DNA of 64,000 nucleotides from a virus, in IMG/VR virus record IMGVR_UViG_3300027893_000003, positions 62,001 through 126,000 of that record, one strand, 5' to 3'. The notes under the pieces are model-generated. The model ran no database searches. It was not told the origin of the DNA and saw nothing but the letters and a program-made list of their open reading frames with translations. Within the stretch, counting starts at the first letter, position 1. Each line of letters begins with the position of its first letter. Position numbers and translations under genes: made by a program. Below, one piece after another: positions 41,031 to 49,188 of the stretch.

Positions 41031-44000
41031 TGATCTTAAATGAGACCATAGTACCAGATATTTGATCAGTAGGAGGATTATTATCTCTCCACTGTAATGT
41101 AGGAGTGGGGTCAACATCCCATGTACTAGTGCTTGCTAGACCACCAGGAACTCCATTCCACTCCCATCCTATAGCTGGGTTCCATACATAAACAGTTACA
41201 GTAGTTCCACTTCTAGTAAATCTGATATAGTGAGTACTGGTTGCATCTATTGTCCCATATGAACCCCAAGAATTGAAATTATCAGTTCCGTCTAGATAAT
41301 ACTCAAATCCACCAGCTCCGTCACCTCTTATCCAGACATAAGCTTCTGCACCACCTTTAACACCCTCAGTCAAGGCAAATTGCATATAAGTACTGATAGT
41401 GGGAGCTGAACCAAGGTCATATATATCTACTTCCAGACAGATATCGAAATCACCACCTATATCAAATTGACCAATTAATCTAGCAAAATCTATTGCGTGA
41501 ACAATATGCTCATAACCGTTAGCTCCTGGTGATGCAATGTTACTTGCATCTGTTTCAGACCAATCAGCCGTAATACTTGAGAAATTATCAGTAAAAACAG
41601 AACCATCACAAGCCACAAGGGGACTAACAGGAGTAGTCGTTGTGGTTGGAGCAGATGTCGTGGTAGTTGTAGTCGTTGTAGCCGGAGGAGCTGTTGTTGT
41701 GGTTGTAGTAGCCCCAACTACGAAGAATTCAATATTCTCAATCTCTCCAGTACCTGGTGCATCTAAATCATAAATCCTATACATATCTTTAGCGCCCCAA
41801 GTTATATCAGCCACACCAACTTGACTAGCTCCATTCGGAACCACCGTAGTTGCAAGTGGAGTTCCACCACTATCTCTTAACTGTAAGTTCCAACCCTTTG
41901 AAGCATTATTGGTTGCAGTAATTCTAATCTTTGTTGGTCGATAACCATTTGCCCAAGTTCCTGCTGCTTGAATTACTAAACCTGGACCTGCAACATTATA
42001 CGAATCTCCATCCCAAGTACAGTTAGCTGCGCATGTCCAGAAACTTGGTGATCCAAATTTCTCTTCCCACTCACCTGGGGGAGAAGTTGTCGTTGTAGTA
42101 GGAATAGCAGTAGTTGTTGTAGTGGTCGTACTTGTACTCGTTGTAGTCGTATATGGCAGACATGGTGGCCAGTACCTCAAATCAAACCCGAACCAATCAA
42201 CCTCAGTGTAATTATCAAAGAATACTGGATCACAATCACCCAACATCACATAGAGATATGCAGGAGGTAAATCTGCCCACGGTGCACCAGCTAATGGCGG
42301 AATTGTGAACAACAGTATACCAGCACAATTATAAATATTAACCCAAATTGTGTTCACATCAGACTGAAGTTCATAACGATAATACATATTCATAGTTGGA
42401 ACAAAAGATGTAAGAGGAGTTGGAGGTGGTATCCAACCCATACTCTTCTCATCCCAATAGAGCCAAGCAGGTCCTGCTCCCATACTGTAGTATGAGACGT
42501 AGCACAAACCTTGATCTACCTCAATTCTTAAAACAGGACCAGCCCCACCAGGATCAGTAAGACCCATAACTGTAGTTCTAGATGATCCAGGTGTTCTTAC
42601 TCTTGCTTGACATCTCGCCCACATACCAGTTTCATAAGCAAACATAGTAACTAGACACTCATTAGTCTTAATATCATCTATTACAACAGTCGTTCCTGCT
42701 TCAACCGGAGCACCTGTTACTGACCAGGGAGGAGTATCCACTATGCCATTATCAAAGTGATCGCCCCACGCCCAAGGAGCTGTGGTAGTAGTAATAAATG
42801 TCGTAGTTGTAGTTGTAGTAGTTGTGGTGGTTGTCGTTGCTCCAACTTCCCAGAATTCAATATTCTCAATTTGACCAATACCAGGAGCAGTATCATCTAC
42901 AATATTATTTAAATTCTTAGTAAACCAACCAATATCAGCCTCAGCAACCTGAGAAGCACCGTTAGGTATAAGAAGTGTTGCTATAGTTGAATTTCCAGAA
43001 TCTCTTAACCTAAGGGTCCAACCTTTCGAAGCATTGTTCGTCGCAGTAATTCTAATCTTTGTTGGTCTGTAACCGACATACCAAGTACCGGCGGCATTAA
43101 TCTGTAGACCAGGACCTGCAACATTATATGAATCTCCATCCCAAGTACAGTTAACAGCACAAACCCAGAAATTCGGAGAACCAAATTTCGATACCCACTC
43201 GCCGGGAGGAGTCGTAGTCGTAGTCGGAGCAGCTGTAGTAGTCGTAGTGGTTGTTGTAGTCGTGTACGGTATACAAGGCGGCCAAGAACCTGGTATACAA
43301 CCAAAGCCAAACCAATCAACTTCTGTATAGAAAGTATTAGTAGGTCCGAATCCAGCATATGCTCCAAGATAGACTCCAGTAAGTGGACCGCCACCACCCA
43401 TGAGAGTAGCACATGGCACAGGAGAAGCACCAGTAGATATAAAAATACCCATAGTGCAGTCATAAATATTAACTATCAAATTCCCTTTGACAAATTGAAA
43501 TTCAAATCTAAAGTAAATATTATCTGGAATAGGTGGTCCAGCAGGCGTCAGTCCAACAATTGTCCAAGCAAGACCATCCCACCAGTAAGTGGTTCCAAAT
43601 GAATCTTGATATTCAATATATGTACCAGTTGTATTTGACCATATTCGTACAACAGTTTGATATGGAGGACCACTGCTCATATCAAGTAGACTCATAATAT
43701 GACTTGAGACACTTTCATTATTTCTTACTCTAGCTTGTGTCTGGTAGTAACTTGAACAATCAAACGGAACAGGTCCTGAATCCATATAACCTGTACCAAC
43801 ACCTTGGAATATCACAGTTGTACCTGCTTCAACTGGAGCGCCCATTGGTGTCCAAGGTGGTGTTACTATTCCATCATCCATATGATCTTCCCAGATACAC
43901 GAAGGAGCAGTCGTAGTCGTAATAAGTGCGGTTGTAGTAGTAGTCGTCGTAGTTACAGTCGTTGTAGTTGTAGTTGTCGTAGGAACTGTAACTGTAGTTG

Positions 44001-44874
44001 ATGTAGTGGTTGTCGTAGTTGTAGAGGTTGTTGGAGCAGGAGTAATTGTAGTTGACGTTGTAGTTGTACTTGTCGTAGTAGTAGGAGTAGGTGGAAGTGT
44101 AGTTGAAACAGTCGTTGTAGTCGTAGTTGTCTCGGTTGGAATAGCTTCTTCCTGTGCAGTTAAGGTTACACGGCCACTTAAATAACTAGTGCTACCTGGA
44201 GCAGCATAAATCTTAATACTACTAAGACCACCAGCGTAATAACCTACTAACTCTCTTTTCATAAAATCATTACTATCTTGATATGTAGAAAAGGATGAGT
44301 GCACAATAACTGCTGTTGAATCAATTGGTTTTGCTCCAAATTGAACCCGACCCGTACCTACATCACACTTATGACTAAATTGAATATAATCTATTGCTCC
44401 ACTCTGATTAGTTGAGTGAGATGGCGCACCACCAGCAACTCCACCATCGTGATAAGCATACTGATAGTTGTTACCAGTGTCACCATTAAATTGAAGACGA
44501 AGTTCAGTTACTTCAGAGGTAGTAAGTAATAATGAAAGGTCATAAATTTGACCAGAGGCTAGACCAGTTATTTCAATAAACTCAACTGCTGAAACCTCTT
44601 GGTCATAGACAATTGCTAAACCAGGGATCCTTGGCATACTACCAGGAGGAAATGGTGATACAACGCCATAGTGAACTGCAGTTAAATTTGAGGTTAGTTC
44701 ACTTTCTAAGAGGGTTACAGTTGTGTAACCAGCGCTAAAACTAGCGGACTGTACCGTACCATATTTATATCCATCAATCCCGCAATTAGCTCGGACCCTT
44801 CTATCTGTTTGAAATTCAGCACTTCGATCACCAGAGACCCGAAACTGATTGCTGGATATATAAGTTGCAAGCAT
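41011..44874 (-). CDS. Giant modular Thr-rich virion protein, 1287 aa
   Basis: N-terminal domain (residues 1-240) is fibre-like: NQFRVSGDRSAEFQTDRRVRA, GIDGYKYGTV, DLTSNLTAV-type strings found in phage tail-fibre proteins. Then: Thr tract (about 240-325); module A1 (EDHMDDGIVTPPW ... VDWFGFGC); Thr tract; module B1 (TWDGDSYNVAGPGLQI ... IENIEFWEVGATTTTT); module A2 (GDHFDNGIVDTPPW); Thr tract; module B2; Thr tract; and a C-terminal concanavalin-like domain. A and B therefore occur twice in tandem. B also occurs in the 1024-aa and 1564-aa genes. Probable tail fibre or surface protein. It is the giant gene closest to the glycosyltransferase operon. Confidence 0.8.
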   Translation of the reverse strand: MLATYISSNQFRVSGDRSAEFQTDRRVRANCGIDGYKYGTVQSASFSAGYTTVTLLESELTSNLTAVHYGVVSPFPPGSMPRIPGLAIVYDQEVSAVEFIEITGLASGQIYDLSLLLTTSEVTELRLQFNGDTGNNYQYAYHDGGVAGGAPSHSTNQSGAIDYIQFSHKCDVGTGRVQFGAKPIDSTAVIVHSSFSTYQDSNDFMKRELVGYYAGGLSSIKIYAAPGSTSYLSGRVTLTAQEEAIPTETTTTTTTVSTTLPPTPTTTTSTTTTSTTITPAPTTSTTTTTTTSTTVTVPTTTTTTTTVTTTTTTTTALITTTTAPSCIWEDHMDDGIVTPPWTPMGAPVEAGTTVIFQGVGTGYMDSGPVPFDCSSYYQTQARVRNNESVSSHIMSLLDMSSGPPYQTVVRIWSNTTGTYIEYQDSFGTTYWWDGLAWTIVGLTPAGPPIPDNIYFRFEFQFVKGNLIVNIYDCTMGIFISTGASPVPCATLMGGGGPLTGVYLGAYAGFGPTNTFYTEVDWFGFGCIPGSWPPCIPYTTTTTTTTTTAAPTTTTTPPGEWVSKFGSPNFWVCAVNCTWDGDSYNVAGPGLQINAAGTWYVGYRPTKIRITATNNASKGWTLRLRDSGNSTIATLLIPNGASQVAEADIGWFTKNLNNIVDDTAPGIGQIENIEFWEVGATTTTTTTTTTTTTFITTTTAPWAWGDHFDNGIVDTPPWSVTGAPVEAGTTVVIDDIKTNECLVTMFAYETGMWARCQARVRTPGSSRTTVMGLTDPGGAGPVLRIEVDQGLCYVSYYSMGAGPAWLYWDEKSMGWIPPPTPLTSFVPTMNMYYRYELQSDVNTIWVNIYNCAGILLFTIPPLAGAPWADLPPAYLYVMLGDCDPVFFDNYTEVDWFGFDLRYWPPCLPYTTTTSTSTTTTTTTAIPTTTTTSPPGEWEEKFGSPSFWTCAANCTWDGDSYNVAGPGLVIQAAGTWANGYRPTKIRITATNNASKGWNLQLRDSGGTPLATTVVPNGASQVGVADITWGAKDMYRIYDLDAPGTGEIENIEFFVVGATTTTTTAPPATTTTTTTTSAPTTTTTPVSPLVACDGSVFTDNFSSITADWSETDASNIASPGANGYEHIVHAIDFARLIGQFDIGGDFDICLEVDIYDLGSAPTISTYMQFALTEGVKGGAEAYVWIRGDGAGGFEYYLDGTDNFNSWGSYGTIDATSTHYIRFTRSGTTVTVYVWNPAIGWEWNGVPGGLASTSTWDVDPTPTLQWRDNNPPTDQISGTMVSFKINVGTKI

Positions 44875-44927
44875 AACTGTTCCCCCTATTAACTGGTCTT
44901 GTATCTATTTGTACAAACTCTTGTAGG

Positions 44928-44935
44928 TATTTATA
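44928..44935 (-). promoter_or_regulatory. TATAAATA, T4-late-promoter-like sequence
   Basis: Minus-strand TATAAATA, identical to the T4 late promoter core, lies 54 nt upstream of the 1287-aa fibre gene start. TACAAG and TACAAATAGATACAAG repeats follow. A similar TATAAATG lies upstream of the HAD gene. Suggestive only, since an 8-mer occurs by chance in AT-rich DNA. Confidence 0.35.
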
Positions 44936-44942
44936 CAATAAA

Positions 44943-45884
44943 CTAAAAATCTTTCCAGCGTTCAACCCATTCGTAAATATCCACACACGTTCTCTTTTTA
45001 ATATGTTCTCGTTGGGGGTTGCACTTGATTACTACATCCTCCAGCATGTCTTGTTTTACTTGCTGGTGGCCCCTCGCATTATCAACTAGCCTTTGTGCTA
45101 TCTCTCTACCACAAGCAAGATATAAGGCTATGATTCGATTTCTCAACCAATCATTATAATTCCAATGATACCCTCTCTGCTCTGCATAGTGATAAATTGC
45201 AGGTCTTGGAAAAATATTTACGTTATAACCCATTACTGCTAAACAATAGTTTACAAAGTTTTCTCCACCTCCGTAGATTCCAAGTTCACTCGGCCACATT
45301 TGAAGTTCATCAACCATTATCTTCCTACTCATTAACATCCCGCAGGTTGACATACAGGGAACTTTATAAGGTTTTCCATCAGACGGTCGTCTATACCTAC
45401 TAAATGAATAGTGTAGCGCTCCTTTCTCAAGATCAAGTTTAGGTTTATAAATCAACTCCATACCGGGGCGTTCCATCATGTACGAGATCGGAAGGTGAAG
45501 CGACCCGTGTAACTCTTCTTCATTCTTCTTGTAATATATGAACATATTGAAAAGACAGTCCCTACCAATAATACAATGAGCATCACAAAAGAATAGATAG
45601 GGAGACTTTGAATGAATGATACCAAAATTTTTAGCATTCCAATGAGACAGCTTTTTATCATAGTGTAAAACCCTCAACCTTGGACCATGACCTCTTGCGA
45701 CGTTATTTAGAAATTTGAAACCTTTGTCTTGCTCTTTACCACAAGAGGAATTAGGAATCCAATTGTTGACTGCAATTATTTCATAGTCAAGTCGTCCCTC
45801 CAATTCACACATCACATTTTGAATAGTAAATACATTTTGGGGATACTCATTTACAAAGGGAATGACAATTGATAATTCCGGCAT
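44943..45884 (-). CDS. GT-A glycosyltransferase with DXH motif (polypeptide GalNAc-transferase-like)
   Basis: A 313-residue protein. The GT-A start is ELSIVIPFVNE (residues 3-13). The metal-binding triad is DAH (D101-H103, in LFFCDAHCIIG), which is the DXH form used by the GT27 polypeptide N-acetylgalactosaminyltransferases (typical FLDAHCE), not the DXD of most GT2. The second conserved block CGMLMSRK ... IYGGGENFVNYCLAVMGYNV (181-222) parallels the GT27 WGGEN acceptor loop, followed by IYHYAEQRGY (a His that may help bind metal). GT2 relatives can show GGGEN too, so the family is not certain. Next to Thr-rich virion proteins it is a candidate O-glycan initiator. Confidence 0.75.
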   Translation of the reverse strand: MPELSIVIPFVNEYPQNVFTIQNVMCELEGRLDYEIIAVNNWIPNSSCGKEQDKGFKFLNNVARGHGPRLRVLHYDKKLSHWNAKNFGIIHSKSPYLFFCDAHCIIGRDCLFNMFIYYKKNEEELHGSLHLPISYMMERPGMELIYKPKLDLEKGALHYSFSRYRRPSDGKPYKVPCMSTCGMLMSRKIMVDELQMWPSELGIYGGGENFVNYCLAVMGYNVNIFPRPAIYHYAEQRGYHWNYNDWLRNRIIALYLACGREIAQRLVDNARGHQQVKQDMLEDVVIKCNPQREHIKKRTCVDIYEWVERWKDF

Positions 45885-45893
45885 TCTCTACCT

Positions 45894-46823
45894 CTAATCA
45901 AGTGAGAGTCTATAGCAATCTGCAGGGGGTTTTCGCCTCAAATCAGGATAATTAAATTTAACATTCTCAGAACCTGCCCAGTGTGTAATATCTCTCTTAC
46001 CAAACATTCTCATTTCGTAAACTTGACCAAAACCTCTAGTTACAAAAACTCTAATTAAATTCCAGTTCTTATCATATATTTGAATCTCACCATCAACTTC
46101 ATTTCTTTTCTTACAACCATGAAAATGATGAGGAGAAATTCCAATACAATTATATTTATCAGTAATGGAAACCCCTCTAGGGAAACCACCAGTCCGAACT
46201 ACTTCTTTCCCTGTAGTTGTAATTATCTTCCCATCTCCAGAAGAGCAGGTAAAAAACTCACCATTTTCACACCATATATTATGGATCATTCTGCCAACAT
46301 CTAGAGTTTCTATATACTTCAAACTGGGATACTCAAAAATTGAAATAAAACTTGGCCTCTGTTTATTATGAGCACAAACAAAAACATGACCATCATAAAA
46401 CCAAACGCCATTCATATGATAAATATCTCCACCCCTCTTCTCTGGCCCCCTATAGGTTTTTTCGTTAAACATCCTCCAAATTTCCCAACTCTTATTATCA
46501 AAATCATAAATATTTGCATAATCATATTGAGTATTAGCAATCCAGAGTTTATCATCAAACCAAAGAATCTGATGAGGAGCAATAATTGAACGATGTTCTG
46601 GAGGTTTAATAGTTTCTATCCTTTTAAAATTACGATCATAAAAAAGGAAAGTTGTTGAAATACCCAACCAAACACAAGTAACGAGAAATCTATCACTCCA
46701 AGTTATTCCCCAATGATAAAGTTGGTGGTGCCTCTTAAAGATATCATAATCTCCAGTTTCTGGATCCAGAATCAAATACGCTCCATAAGTTCCAACAATT
46801 AATTTCCCAGCTAGATCAACCAC
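45894..46823 (-). CDS. Beta-propeller-like protein
   Basis: A 309-residue protein with repeated strand pairs rich in W, Y and G: LIVGTYGAYLILDPETGDY, YHWGITWSDRFLVTCVW, HQILWFDDKLWIANTQYDY, HMNGVWFYDGHVFVCAHN, HNIWCENGEFFTCSSGDG. This resembles propellers related to SMP-30 or DUF4915-type proteins. No catalytic pattern is evident. GTG start at 46823 overlaps the methyltransferase gene by 8 nt. Presumably part of the glycan-making or sensing set. Confidence 0.5.
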   Translation of the reverse strand: MVDLAGKLIVGTYGAYLILDPETGDYDIFKRHHQLYHWGITWSDRFLVTCVWLGISTTFLFYDRNFKRIETIKPPEHRSIIAPHQILWFDDKLWIANTQYDYANIYDFDNKSWEIWRMFNEKTYRGPEKRGGDIYHMNGVWFYDGHVFVCAHNKQRPSFISIFEYPSLKYIETLDVGRMIHNIWCENGEFFTCSSGDGKIITTTGKEVVRTGGFPRGVSITDKYNCIGISPHHFHGCKKRNEVDGEIQIYDKNWNLIRVFVTRGFGQVYEMRMFGKRDITHWAGSENVKFNYPDLRRKPPADCYRLSLD

Positions 46824-47349
46824 TTTTAATCCCTTCTACTCTAAAATCTCTACGGCCCATTCCATGTGTCCAACCTTTTCCAACATGCCTAATATAGAAT
46901 CCAATCTCAGCCATATGTTGAGCAACCATACACCCAGTCCAACCAGATTTATGTGTCCACTCTTCTCCACGAGTATACCTGTGAACGTTTGCAAAGATAC
47001 AATCAATTAAGCTCTTAACATCTGGTTCTTTCCGGCCACCCCATCTATTACCACAGTCACAACCAACATAATACCAATAAGCACCTAAGATATCTGGACC
47101 TTCAATTATTAAAATTCCTCCGGGTTTAAGAACATAGTATATATCTTTAAGCATTTGTATACTTTGCTCAGGTTGAAAATGTTCGATTACATGAGAACTC
47201 AATACTTCATCAAAACTATTTTCTTTGAACGGTAAATACTCAATCATTCCAACCACTCTAGGTACATCCATTTCAGGTTTACGTATCTTCATATCATAAT
47301 TAACAAATTCTTTCTTCAACATTATACCACTACCAAGATTCAACTTCAA
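46816..47349 (-). CDS. Class I SAM-dependent methyltransferase
   Basis: A 177-residue Rossmann methyltransferase: LNLGSG (motif I, SAM-binding glycines) at the very start, DEVLSSHVIEHFQPE at about residues 46-60, and LKPGGILIIEGPD near residue 75-87. This is the Methyltransf_11 order. The C-terminal part is Trp/Gly/His-rich. It lacks the helix normally found before motif I, so it is compact. TTG start 47349 with GGAGGG upstream. Substrate unknown; sugar or lipid O-methylation suggested by neighbours. Confidence 0.8.
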   Translation of the reverse strand: MKLNLGSGIMLKKEFVNYDMKIRKPEMDVPRVVGMIEYLPFKENSFDEVLSSHVIEHFQPEQSIQMLKDIYYVLKPGGILIIEGPDILGAYWYYVGCDCGNRWGGRKEPDVKSLIDCIFANVHRYTRGEEWTHKSGWTGCMVAQHMAEIGFYIRHVGKGWTHGMGRRDFRVEGIKSG

Positions 47350-47350
47350 A

Positions 47351-47785
47351 TTACCCTCCAGTTGGTGGTGTCGGTTTCGTCAACTCATCAATCTTCTTTT
47401 GCGCTTCAATTCTTTTCTGCTTCCAATATTCATATTGAGCTTTCAAATCCTGATTATTTGGATCTCTTTTCAATTTATATCTGAAATCTGTTTCCCTATC
47501 CAAATATTCTTGATACCTCTGGTTCCAGAACTGTAAATCTTGCTGTTTCTGAAACTGCTGTAAACTAGATATAACCTCTGTCTCAAGGTTCTCAAGTTTA
47601 CCAATAATATCCTTTTTGTGGATATCTAAATCCTTTTCTGTTGCAACCACAGCATCAAGACCATAAAAACCAGCTATCAAACCTATTATAACACCAATTC
47701 CAACAATTAATTTCCAAAGTTCAACACATTTCTTTTTGACGTTATCAATAAGACAAACTTTTTTATTATTATTCTCTTCTGGCAT
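47351..47785 (-). CDS. Membrane-anchored coiled-coil protein
   Basis: About 144 residues. One transmembrane helix (WKLIVGIGVIIGLIAGFYGL, about residues 24-43) is followed by a long charged coiled coil (KLENLETEVISSLQQFQKQQ, then EYWKQKRIEAQKKIDEL) and a Pro/Thr tail. ATG 47785 is used, because GGAGGG lies 7 nt upstream. It may organise the glycosylation enzymes at the membrane or be a tail-lysis type protein; the sequence does not decide. Confidence 0.6.
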   Translation of the reverse strand: MPEENNNKKVCLIDNVKKKCVELWKLIVGIGVIIGLIAGFYGLDAVVATEKDLDIHKKDIIGKLENLETEVISSLQQFQKQQDLQFWNQRYQEYLDRETDFRYKLKRDPNNQDLKAQYEYWKQKRIEAQKKIDELTKPTPPTGG

Positions 47786-48356
47786 TTTCATCCCTCCATA
47801 AAGCAAAAGGCGGAGATTTCAAAACTTCATCTTCAGGTAAAGAATTCACAAATTTTGTTACACCTGGAAAACTATCCTCCTTATTCTCCTTTATTAAATG
47901 CCATGCATAGTCGTGAAAAATCACATTCCCACATTTCCTAACAAGTTCATAATCATGAGATACTGCTTTATATGTATGTTCACCATCAATAAAAGCACAA
48001 TCAAAATCGAGATTCTCAACAAATTTCTTTATTCGATCTAGCTCTGGAGAAACGAAAAATCTAATTCTTTCAGAAACCCCTAGATAATCCCATATCTCTT
48101 TCGAAATGGGTTGAAAATGCAAATCTACAGTTATTACTTCCGCAAATAAACTTAAGTAGGCTGCAGATAATCCTTGATAAGTTCCAATCTCCAGAATCTT
48201 CTTTGGTTTTACTATCTCAATGAAGTCTTTTAGTATCCGACTAATCTCAATTTTGTCAATTGCGGTAGCCTCATTATTAATTTTGCTACCAAACCTTTCC
48301 TTAATAGTTTCAAAAATATTCTCTTCTGATATAAAATCGGTTAAATTTTGCCGCAT
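47769..48356 (-). CDS. SAM methyltransferase, Methyltransf_24/CmcI-like
   Basis: A 195-residue protein. KKILEIGTYQGLSAAYLS is a SAM-binding motif I; EVITVDLH then follows as the acidic ribose contact, DFDCAFIDGEHTYKAVSHDY is the family signature (metal and substrate site), and NVIFHDYAWH follows. This is the pattern of CmcI/sugar O-methyltransferases. Overlaps the coiled-coil gene by 17 nt. Sugar methylation in the same operon is an inference. Confidence 0.8.
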   Translation of the reverse strand: MRQNLTDFISEENIFETIKERFGSKINNEATAIDKIEISRILKDFIEIVKPKKILEIGTYQGLSAAYLSLFAEVITVDLHFQPISKEIWDYLGVSERIRFFVSPELDRIKKFVENLDFDCAFIDGEHTYKAVSHDYELVRKCGNVIFHDYAWHLIKENKEDSFPGVTKFVNSLPEDEVLKSPPFALWRDENARRE

Positions 48357-48387
48357 TTTGCTTCCCTGCTGTGAGTTCTTAAATCAC

Positions 48388-49188
48388 CTATACAAGTGAA
48401 TGATGGATATTTAAAACCACCCCAGTATCGCTCTGAATAGACTTTAAGTGGTAATAGGCTAGCATAACAGCTTTCTTTACAGTAGTGATTTTAATTTCCT
48501 GCATACACTCTTTCTCAACGGGATTAATACACGGACCAGGATTATAGCAATAGGAGCAGTATTTCCTATTTGTTATATTAATTTGTTCTTTATAACCATT
48601 CCACTCCGGGTCAGCAAAACCTCCATAAACTACAACACACGGAATATCTAATGCCCTACATAAATGAGATATTCCGCCTTCTGCACATATAATAGCCCTA
48701 CACGAAGTAAGAAATTCAACAATTTCCCGTACTCCTCCAACTTTTGGAATAGGTTGAAACCCAGATTCCTCAGATAACTCAGAAAATTTCCCCCAATTCT
48801 TCTTTCCATGCCAGTGATTCTTATGTATAACCTGAACTCCAATATTACCCTTTCTATCTCCATGCTTAAATTTAAAATAGATCTCAGGTTTCAAAATAGG
48901 TATTTCAGTCTGAATTCCATATTGCTGACAAACTATTTCCCAATCTCTTAGTATGTGATGTTTTCTGGGCCACTTTCTATGAATAGGATCATCATAACCC
49001 AGAAAAACTCCCTCTTTACCTCTTGTATTAACTTCATCAATAAAAGGATTATTCTCTAATAAGAGAGGATAATTAGTATTTACAATTATCTTCCTATCTG
49101 GATATGCCTCCTTAATTTTTCTCAGAGTAGGAGTCATAAATAGACAATCACCTATACCATTAAATGATTTTATTACTATATCTACCAA
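48388..49188 (-). CDS. GT9 (heptosyltransferase-like) glycosyltransferase
   Basis: A 266-residue GT-B enzyme of the ADP-heptose transferase type: starts with FNGIGDCLFMTPTLRKIKE (Rossmann start with GIGD and TPTL), later IGVQVIHKNHWHGKKNW, then EFLTSCRAIICAEGGISHLCRALDIP, the GT9 donor-binding loop, followed by VVVYGGFADPEWNGY and a Cys cluster (YCSYCYNPGPC). Normal GT9 enzymes are about 330 aa, so this one is short. TTG start overlaps the preceding gene by 7 nt. Confidence 0.85.
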   Translation of the reverse strand: MVDIVIKSFNGIGDCLFMTPTLRKIKEAYPDRKIIVNTNYPLLLENNPFIDEVNTRGKEGVFLGYDDPIHRKWPRKHHILRDWEIVCQQYGIQTEIPILKPEIYFKFKHGDRKGNIGVQVIHKNHWHGKKNWGKFSELSEESGFQPIPKVGGVREIVEFLTSCRAIICAEGGISHLCRALDIPCVVVYGGFADPEWNGYKEQINITNRKYCSYCYNPGPCINPVEKECMQEIKITTVKKAVMLAYYHLKSIQSDTGVVLNIHHSLV

